Assembly: GCA_030550295.1 (NCBI GenBank) | Contig: JAUQPQ010000055.1 | Coordinates: 1 to 10,984, forward strand | Length of the DNA stretch: 10,984 bases | Reading direction: 5' to 3' | Origin: Chloroflexota bacterium | GTDB lineage: Bacteria; Chloroflexota; Dehalococcoidia; SM23-28-2; HRBIN24 | In this document: piece after piece, positions 6,616 through 10,984 of the stretch | Layout of the letters: each line of letters starts with the position of its first letter | Numbering within the stretch: the stretch's first letter is position 1 | Notes under the pieces: generated by a model | What the model saw: the letters and a program-made list of their open reading frames with translations, nothing else | What the model was told of the DNA's origin: nothing | The model's database searches: none | Translations under genes and position numbers: made by a program

Positions 6616-7444
6616 GGCCTCCAGGACTACCTGCCCCTTCCAACTCGCTGCTGTATTCGTCTCCGCTGAAAAGCACCTGAAGGGCAAGCCTTGCCATGAG
6701 GGCATAGCCTTCCTCGTTGGGGTGAATGCCGTCCTTATACAAAAGCTCCCGTCGCCCGCTAAAGGTGGAGAATAGGTCCACCACTTGGGCACGGTGGGCC
6801 GCTGCCACCGCCCTGATACGGTCATTTACCCCTAAAGGTAGGGCCTCCCCTCCCTCTAGAACCAGATCGCCCAGTTGGGCCAAAGCAGAGTTATCCCCCT
6901 GGAAGGGGTGGTAAAGGGTGAAGACGAGGATGGGCACTTCCGGTTCACCCTCCCTAAGGCGAGACAAGATGATACCCAAGTTGGCAGCGAAGGTATCGAT
7001 GATCTCCTGGAGAGCTTGAAAGCATTGGGGCCTAGATTTCGAGGTCTCCAGGTCAGGGCAGAGGCCCGTAAGGAAATAGTCCTTGTAGAACTCCATCAAG
7101 TCGTTACCGCCCACAGTGATAGTAATGAGAACGAGATCGTTGGCGGGGTTACCGTCGGCCCTGGCAGCACGCACCTGAGCTAAAGCTATGTCTACCTGGC
7201 CACCGGTAAGAAGGTCGGCGCTAGTGGCGCCCGGACGGCCCAGGTTCATAAGGGTTATGCCCGGGCCCAGGGCATCGGCCAGCAAACGTGGGAAACTTTG
7301 GGTAGCCTGGTCTTTTGCACCTATCCCTGCTGTAAGGGAGTCGCCCAAGGCGATGTAAAGGCCTTGCGACGCCATTTGGGGACGGGCAGCGATACACCCT
7401 CCCAACCACCAGACGAGAGCAATGAGAAGGAGGGATCGCTTCAC
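6494..7444 (-). CDS. SGNH/GDSL-family hydrolase, predicted lipoprotein
   Basis: This 316-residue esterase or lipase-type enzyme has all four catalytic blocks: GDSL at 34-37 (nucleophile Ser36), NLGRPGATS at 67-75 (oxyanion Gly), GGND at 112-115 (Asn114) and DGIHPNEEGY at 238-247 (Asp238, His241). The N-terminus MKRSLLLIALVWWLGGC is a lipoprotein signal with lipobox LGGC and acylation at Cys17, so the enzyme should be anchored outside the cytoplasmic membrane. The GTG start is 1 nt after the stop of the membrane-protein gene, with GAGG 7 nt upstream. The catalytic domain ends near residue 260. Residues 277-316 are encoded over the start of the FAD gene, are low in complexity (Gly, Ser, Pro) and have no look of a domain. 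The substrate, perhaps a lipid, acylated glycan or peptidoglycan ester, cannot be told. Confidence 0.85.
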   Translation of the reverse strand: MKRSLLLIALVWWLGGCIAARPQMASQGLYIALGDSLTAGIGAKDQATQSFPRLLADALGPGITLMNLGRPGATSADLLTGGQVDIALAQVRAARADGNPANDLVLITITVGGNDLMEFYKDYFLTGLCPDLETSKSRPQCFQALQEIIDTFAANLGIILSRLREGEPEVPILVFTLYHPFQGDNSALAQLGDLVLEGGEALPLGVNDRIRAVAAAHRAQVVDLFSTFSGRRELLYKDGIHPNEEGYALMARLALQVLFSGDEYSSELEGAGSPGGHEEVRGSSDRGGASGDKLSPQALPAGGASPPLGEVSLTPR

Positions 7445-7445
7445 T

Positions 7446-8333
7446 TTAGGCCCTCACCACTCCTATCACTGCCGCCACCAGCAAGAGGAGGCCCACAAAA
7501 CCTCCTCCTGCTAAAAGGAGTTGGGCTGCCGTCCTATCCCGCCTGTACAGCATTATGGCCGCAAGCAGGTCTATACCCATGGCCACCACCCCTGTGCCAG
7601 GCATGCGGAGCAGGTGCACTTTGTCCACCAGAGAGCCCACCCCTTGAGAATTAAGGGCTACCTGGTTTGGTAGATGGGGATAGGCCACCGTTAAAAAACC
7701 TAAAGAGGCTAGAGCGAAGGCCAAGGCTACACCTACTGCCACCTGGCCAAAGAGATCGGTCACCAGGGGGTGGGCCCAAAAGCCGCGCCTGATCAACCTC
7801 TCCCCCTCATCGCCCTCCCTGCCCAGACGCAAGAAGAAGCGTATACGGGCCAGAAAGCGCGTGCTTTCTCTAGGCGCCAAAAGGTAAATGGCCTTGTGGG
7901 CCTTGATGAAAATAATCCCATCGCGGGCACCGAAGGTGAAGTCTAGGACGGGCCGGCCCTCCTGGGAGGAGAGTCGGCAAAGCCCCCAACCCCATGGCCC
8001 TCTCTGGCCTTCCCATCTCCCTACTTCTTCTACAGCGCACCATGGGACTCGTCCTTGCACAAGGGACGAACGCACATCTAGGCCCCTGGTGCTAAGGAGG
8101 TAGCGCATAGTGAAACACCCTAAGGCCCATATCCATAGGCCCAAAGCGCCTATCGCCATGGATGCAGCCGCCAGCGCTCCCAAAAAGAGGGGCCAAGAGA
8201 TAGGCCAATGGCTGATACGCCAGGCCAAGACGATAGCAAGAGACCAAGCCCCAAAACCTAGGGCAAAGGCTGCCAATACCTTCTGAGATGGTACAGGCAG
8301 CTCCTCGCTTACCTCTTCACCTGAGAGTAGCAT
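7446..8333 (-). CDS. Membrane protein with bacterial-PH-like domain and DUF1648-like segment
   Basis: This 295-residue protein has predicted membrane helices at about 19-38, 47-73, 190-217, 245-263 and 269-292. Between helices 2 and 3 (about 80-170) lies a soluble beta-rich part starting RGLDVRSSLVQGRVPW, which looks like a bacterial PH domain. After helix 3, YPHLPNQVALNSQGVGSLVD (218-237) resembles the LPxxIPxHFxxxGxxD element of DUF1648 membrane proteins, with the His replaced. The function is unknown; such proteins are thought to be envelope or stress-related, but nothing here assigns a role. The ATG at 8333 lies 25 nt inside the end of ilvE. A GTG three codons further upstream (8342) is possible, and neither has a clear ribosome binding site, so coupling to ilvE translation is likely. 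The stop is 1 nt before the lipoprotein start. Confidence 0.65.
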   Translation of the reverse strand: MLLSGEEVSEELPVPSQKVLAAFALGFGAWSLAIVLAWRISHWPISWPLFLGALAAASMAIGALGLWIWALGCFTMRYLLSTRGLDVRSSLVQGRVPWCAVEEVGRWEGQRGPWGWGLCRLSSQEGRPVLDFTFGARDGIIFIKAHKAIYLLAPRESTRFLARIRFFLRLGREGDEGERLIRRGFWAHPLVTDLFGQVAVGVALAFALASLGFLTVAYPHLPNQVALNSQGVGSLVDKVHLLRMPGTGVVAMGIDLLAAIMLYRRDRTAAQLLLAGGGFVGLLLLVAAVIGVVRA

Positions 8334-9241
8334 GGAGTACACCAGTGGCGATACTTGGGATGCTTCCCCTTGATCACCTGGAAGTATAGCCCCTGCAGGC
8401 GGGCGGTGATGGGCCCTCTTTTACCTGTCCCTATGGGGCGGTGGTCCAACTCGATTACGGGGGTGATGTGGGCAGCGGTACCTGTCAAGAACACCTCATC
8501 GGCTATATATAACTCAGTGCGGTCTATGGGCCTTTCCACAGTCTCTATCCCCAGTTCCTCCCTAGCCAGGGCAATGACCGTATCCCTGGTGATGCCTACC
8601 AAGATGTTGTCCGAGGGTGGAGGAGTATAAAGCTTACCGTCGGCCACCATGAAAAGGTTCTCGCCGCTGCCCTCTGATACGTGTCCTCTTTCGTCCAGCA
8701 TGATGGCCTCGTCGAAACCCTTGAGGTTGGCCTCCGTCTTGGCCAAGGCGGAGTTGACGTATATGCCGATGATCTTGGCCCTGGCAGGGATCCCCGTGTC
8801 TTCCACTCGTCGCCAAGAGGAGGTACAGCACCTGGCCCCTCTCTCCACGTCCAGGTAGGGGCCGAAGGGGGTAACGAAGATAGCAAAGTCATCCTCCAGG
8901 TCGTGGAGGCGCACTCCCAGAGCCTCTGAGCTCTTGTAAGCCATGGGGCGAACGTATACGTCTTCCTGAAAGCCCGACAGCTCCACCAGTCTGGTGGTGA
9001 TGGCGTACAGATCCTCATCGGAGTAAGGGAGGTGGATCATCATGATACGGCAGCTGCGCCGCAGGCGCTGGTAATGGTCGGCCATGCGGAAGAGGTAAAT
9101 CTCTCCCTCCTCCTCATTCCAGTTACCCCGTATCCCCTCGAAGACTCCTGTTCCGTAATTGAAGGCATGAGTCATGATGCTTATTTTGGCCTCCGAAAGG
9201 GGCACGAACTGGCCACGGAAATAGGCGAATGGAGTCCCCAT
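8309..9241 (-). CDS. ilvE: Branched-chain amino acid aminotransferase (class IV, PLP-dependent)
   Basis: This 310-residue cytoplasmic enzyme catalyses the last step of valine, isoleucine and leucine synthesis by transferring the amino group of glutamate to the branched 2-oxo acid. Class IV landmarks are FNYGTGVFEGIRG at 27-39, RPMAYKS at 98-104, Lys156 in ARAKIIGIYVNS (the PLP Schiff-base lysine), DERGHVSEGSGENLF at 183-197, GITRD at 216-220 and ADEVFLTGTAAHITPV at 247-262, all in family order and spacing. Length matches the usual 300-310. The last residues carry an unusual CTPC. The ATG at 9241 is chosen over the GTG at 9247 because GGGGAGG sits 5 nt before it and the GTG overlaps that site. 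It is the first gene after a promoter. No other ilv or leu genes are in the window. Confidence 0.93.
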   Translation of the reverse strand: MGTPFAYFRGQFVPLSEAKISIMTHAFNYGTGVFEGIRGNWNEEEGEIYLFRMADHYQRLRRSCRIMMIHLPYSDEDLYAITTRLVELSGFQEDVYVRPMAYKSSEALGVRLHDLEDDFAIFVTPFGPYLDVERGARCCTSSWRRVEDTGIPARAKIIGIYVNSALAKTEANLKGFDEAIMLDERGHVSEGSGENLFMVADGKLYTPPPSDNILVGITRDTVIALAREELGIETVERPIDRTELYIADEVFLTGTAAHITPVIELDHRPIGTGKRGPITARLQGLYFQVIKGKHPKYRHWCTPCYSQVKR

Positions 9242-9246
9242 GCTCA

Positions 9247-9253
9247 CCTCCCC
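9247..9253 (-). promoter_or_regulatory. Ribosome binding site of ilvE
   Basis: GGGGAGG reads leftward, 5 nt before the ATG at 9241. It overlaps the in-frame GTG at 9247-9245, which is therefore not the start. Confidence 0.75.
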
Positions 9254-9274
9254 AGGTGCTAAAAGGTCGCCTCA

Positions 9275-9303
9275 ATTATATAAGGTGGGAAGCTGTGGGG
9301 CAA
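9275..9303 (-). promoter_or_regulatory. Sigma70-type promoter for ilvE and the genes after it
   Basis: Reading leftward, TTGCCC (9303-9298) is followed after 17 nt by a perfect TATAAT (9280-9275). Transcription would start near 9268, giving a 5' leader of about 27 nt, too short for an amino-acid attenuator or T-box. It probably drives ilvE through to the FAD gene, since no gap in that run is longer than 1 nt. Confidence 0.7.
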
Positions 9304-9306
9304 AAG

Positions 9307-9335
9307 TTGACCTTGCCTCCTTGAGCCACTATTTT
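9307..9335 (+). promoter_or_regulatory. Divergent promoter for the MBL-fold hydrolase and gcvT
   Basis: TTGACC (9307-9312) and TATTTT (9330-9335) are separated by 17 nt. The -10 box ends only 10 nt before the ATG at 9346, so the mRNA would begin at or within a few bases of the start codon. Confidence 0.5.
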
Positions 9336-9345
9336 GGACTTGCCT

Positions 9346-10209
9346 ATGGGGCGCTGGCTCAGACTAGGCGCAGCAGAACTCCTTATAGTGAGTGATGGCC
9401 CCATCGCCTTCGATGCCGGTGCCCTCTTTGGAGTTACTCCCCGTGTCCTTTGGGAGCCCCTGGTAGGCCCCCTAGACGAACACCACCGCCTTCAATCGGG
9501 AATAAACTGCTTATTGGTGCGCATGGGTGGTAAGACGATCCTGGTGGAGACAGGAGTGGGGACGAAGGGCGGTAGGAGGCCGGCTGGGCTCGATCTCCAG
9601 AGAACAGGCCGCCTGCTCCAGTCCTTAGCCGAAGAGGGGATAATGCCCCAAGACATAGACATCGTCATTAACACCCATCTCCACTTCGACCATGCCGGAG
9701 GTAACACCGTCTGGGAAGAGGGAAGGCCTGTACCCACCTTCCCTCGGGCCACCTATCTCATCCCAAAGGGAGAGTGGGAGGAGGCCCAGCACCCCAACGA
9801 GAGGACGCGAGCCACTTACCTGGCAGAGAACTTTGAGCCCCTTCTAGATGCCCGACAGGTGGAGCTAGTAGAAGGCGAGGCTGAGCCTGTTCAAGGACTC
9901 CGCCTGGTTCCTGCCCCGGGGCATACTGCCCACCACATGGTGGTAGAGGTGGAATCAGAAGGGGAGTTGGCCATCTACATAGGGGAAGTGGCCCAGCACC
10001 CCCTACTGCTGGAGAGGGTAGCCTGGGTATCGGCCTTTGATGTCTTGCCCCTGGTGAGTATAGAGACGAAGAAGCGGCTCATCGAGAGGGCCCTGGAGAG
10101 AAGAGCGCTTCTTGTGGTCGTTCACGCCCCTTATCCTGGGCTGGGACACCTCTTCTTGGAGGAAGGAAGGCGACGTTGGCAGCCCTTGGGAGGAGAGATG
10201 TCATCTTGA
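9346..10209 (+). CDS. MBL-fold (metallo-beta-lactamase superfamily) metal-dependent hydrolase
   Basis: This 287-residue protein has the metal-binding motif HLHFDH at 111-116, PGHTAHH at 191-197 (His193) and a last His260 in HAPYPGLGH. At the bridging-carboxylate position, normally Asp in GDxxxH, it has Glu214 (IGEVAQHP). The opening, with an N-terminal strand pair, SGINCLLVRMGGKTILVETGVG at 51-72 and a histidine-rich DEHHRLQ before it, resembles lactonase-like or hypothetical MBL hydrolases. The substrate is unknown. No ribosome binding site precedes ATG 9346 or the in-frame TTGs at 9334 and 9340. The ATG is preferred because it sits just after the candidate -10 box and matches the start of the conserved part. 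It overlaps gcvT by 4 nt, so the two are one transcription unit, which may hint at a one-carbon or detoxification link, but that is inference. Confidence 0.8.
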   Translation: MGRWLRLGAAELLIVSDGPIAFDAGALFGVTPRVLWEPLVGPLDEHHRLQSGINCLLVRMGGKTILVETGVGTKGGRRPAGLDLQRTGRLLQSLAEEGIMPQDIDIVINTHLHFDHAGGNTVWEEGRPVPTFPRATYLIPKGEWEEAQHPNERTRATYLAENFEPLLDARQVELVEGEAEPVQGLRLVPAPGHTAHHMVVEVESEGELAIYIGEVAQHPLLLERVAWVSAFDVLPLVSIETKKRLIERALERRALLVVVHAPYPGLGHLFLEEGRRRWQPLGGEMSS

Positions 10210-10984
10210 GCCAAAAGCAGTTGCTTTGCACCCCCCTTTACGAGGAGCACTTGCGCTTGGGAGCCCGGTGGTTCCCCTTTGCTGGCTGGGAGATGCCCCT
10301 GCAGTACGAAGGGATCATCAAGGAGCACCAGGCTGTCCGCACCCGGGTGGGGATGTTTGACGTGTCCCACATGGGGCGCCTGATGGTAGAGGGAGGCCAG
10401 GCAGAAGAGGCCTTAAGGCGCCTTGTCACCTATAACGTTCGGGCCCTCCCTCCAGGACGTGGCCATTACTCCTTCATATGCCGAGAAGACGGGGGCATTT
10501 TGGACGATATCTACGTATATAGGCTCGACCACGGGCGATTTCTTCTGGTGGTCAACGCAGTCAACGCTAAAAAGATACGCACCTGGCTGGAGGAGAGGCT
10601 TCCTAAAGATGTGCAACTGCAGGACGTGCAGATGGAGACAGTGATGGTGGCAGTGCAGGGCCCAACAGCCGTGCCCCTTTGCACCCGCATCATCCATAGC
10701 GATCTGGGCCACCTCCCTAAAAGGGGATGCAAATTCGTCCCGTGGCAAGGGACGAGCTTGTTCGCCTCCCGGACCGGGTATACAGGCGAGGACGGCTTGG
10801 AGCTGGTGTTGCCTTCGGCCCAAGGCCCACGTCTTTGGCGAGCCCTCTTGGAGAACGGGGCTGTCCCCTGTGGCCTTGGGGCGAGAGATACACTACGGCT
10901 GGAGGCAGCCCTACCCCTCTATGGCCAAGACATCTCGGAAGACGTGAACCCGGTGGAACTAGGCCTCACCTTCGCCGTCTCCCT
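10206..10984 (+). CDS. gcvT: Aminomethyltransferase, glycine cleavage system T protein (partial, 3' end beyond the window)
   Basis: The first 259 residues of a protein usually about 360-370 long are present; the frame runs open to the window edge. T protein takes the aminomethyl group from the lipoyl H protein, releases ammonia and passes methylene to tetrahydrofolate. Signature stretches are TPLYEEHLRLGARWFPFAGW at 9-28, FDVSHMGRLMV at 51-61, GGILDDIYVYRL at 96-107 (Asp101 at the position of the catalytic Asp of the E. coli enzyme), FASRTGYTGEDGLEL at 186-200 and GLGARDTLRLEA at 223-234. The start is TTG at 10206, whose TTGA overlaps the TGA of the MBL gene. AGGAG lies 10 nt upstream at 10191-10195. 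The ATG at 10198 is out of frame. The other gcv genes would be expected further right if the operon is conventional. Confidence 0.93.
   Translation, partial: MSQKQLLCTPLYEEHLRLGARWFPFAGWEMPLQYEGIIKEHQAVRTRVGMFDVSHMGRLMVEGGQAEEALRRLVTYNVRALPPGRGHYSFICREDGGILDDIYVYRLDHGRFLLVVNAVNAKKIRTWLEERLPKDVQLQDVQMETVMVAVQGPTAVPLCTRIIHSDLGHLPKRGCKFVPWQGTSLFASRTGYTGEDGLELVLPSAQGPRLWRALLENGAVPCGLGARDTLRLEAALPLYGQDISEDVNPVELGLTFAVS

Noticed and set aside
6616..6825. An upstream in-frame extension of the FAD gene (70 extra residues)
   Set aside because: It lies entirely within the GDSL catalytic region on the same strand, has no family likeness, and the Rossmann motif needs the ATG at 6615.
9241..9247. A GTG start for ilvE at 9247
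   Set aside because: It overlaps the ribosome binding site, which is correctly spaced for the ATG at 9241.
1..10984. tRNA, rRNA, riboswitch, CRISPR array, insertion sequence or phage attachment site
   Set aside because: I scanned by eye for clover-leaf-like arms, direct repeat series, terminal inverted repeats and transposase motifs and found none. The only notable inverted repeat is the 3855-3899 hairpin.

Overview
The window is a densely packed bacterial chromosome segment of fairly high GC, in which AGG (Arg) and ATA (Ile) codons are both used freely. Nine genes run leftward (minus strand, 9241 down to 48). A divergent pair runs rightward from about 9346 and continues off the right edge. 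I see no RNA genes, insertion sequences, phage genes or CRISPR arrays. Gene content and codon use would fit an uncultivated, possibly thermophilic, Chloroflexota-like bacterium, but this is a low-confidence guess.

Layout, right to left on the minus strand. (a) ilvE-type branched-chain aminotransferase, then a membrane protein with a bacterial-PH-like middle and a DUF1648-like loop, then an SGNH/GDSL lipoprotein, then a geranylgeranyl-reductase-family flavoprotein. These four are coupled by overlaps or 1-nt gaps behind a good sigma70-type promoter at 9275-9303. (b) A large nitroreductase-fold protein with its own promoter (TTGACA/18/TAGAGT) and a strong ribosome binding site, closed by a perfect 16-bp GC-rich hairpin. 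(c) A four-helix CopD-like membrane protein followed by three adjacent ANL (adenylate-forming enzyme) superfamily genes. The middle one is a full-length PaaK-type acyl/aryl-CoA ligase. The two around it are intact reading frames that have lost the ATP-binding motifs and stop at the hinge before the C-terminal domain.

On the plus strand a metallo-beta-lactamase-fold hydrolase is followed, with a 4-nt stop/start overlap, by the glycine-cleavage T protein (gcvT), cut by the window end. The two divergent promoters nearly abut: their -35 boxes are inverted and 3 bp apart. The hydrolase appears to be read from a leaderless mRNA.

The most unusual content is block (c), which looks like one active ligase with two catalytically degenerate, hinge-truncated relatives, next to a membrane protein and possibly linked to the nitroreductase-like protein. 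Whether these form a heteromeric enzyme is inference. The other genes are recognisable metabolic or envelope families.
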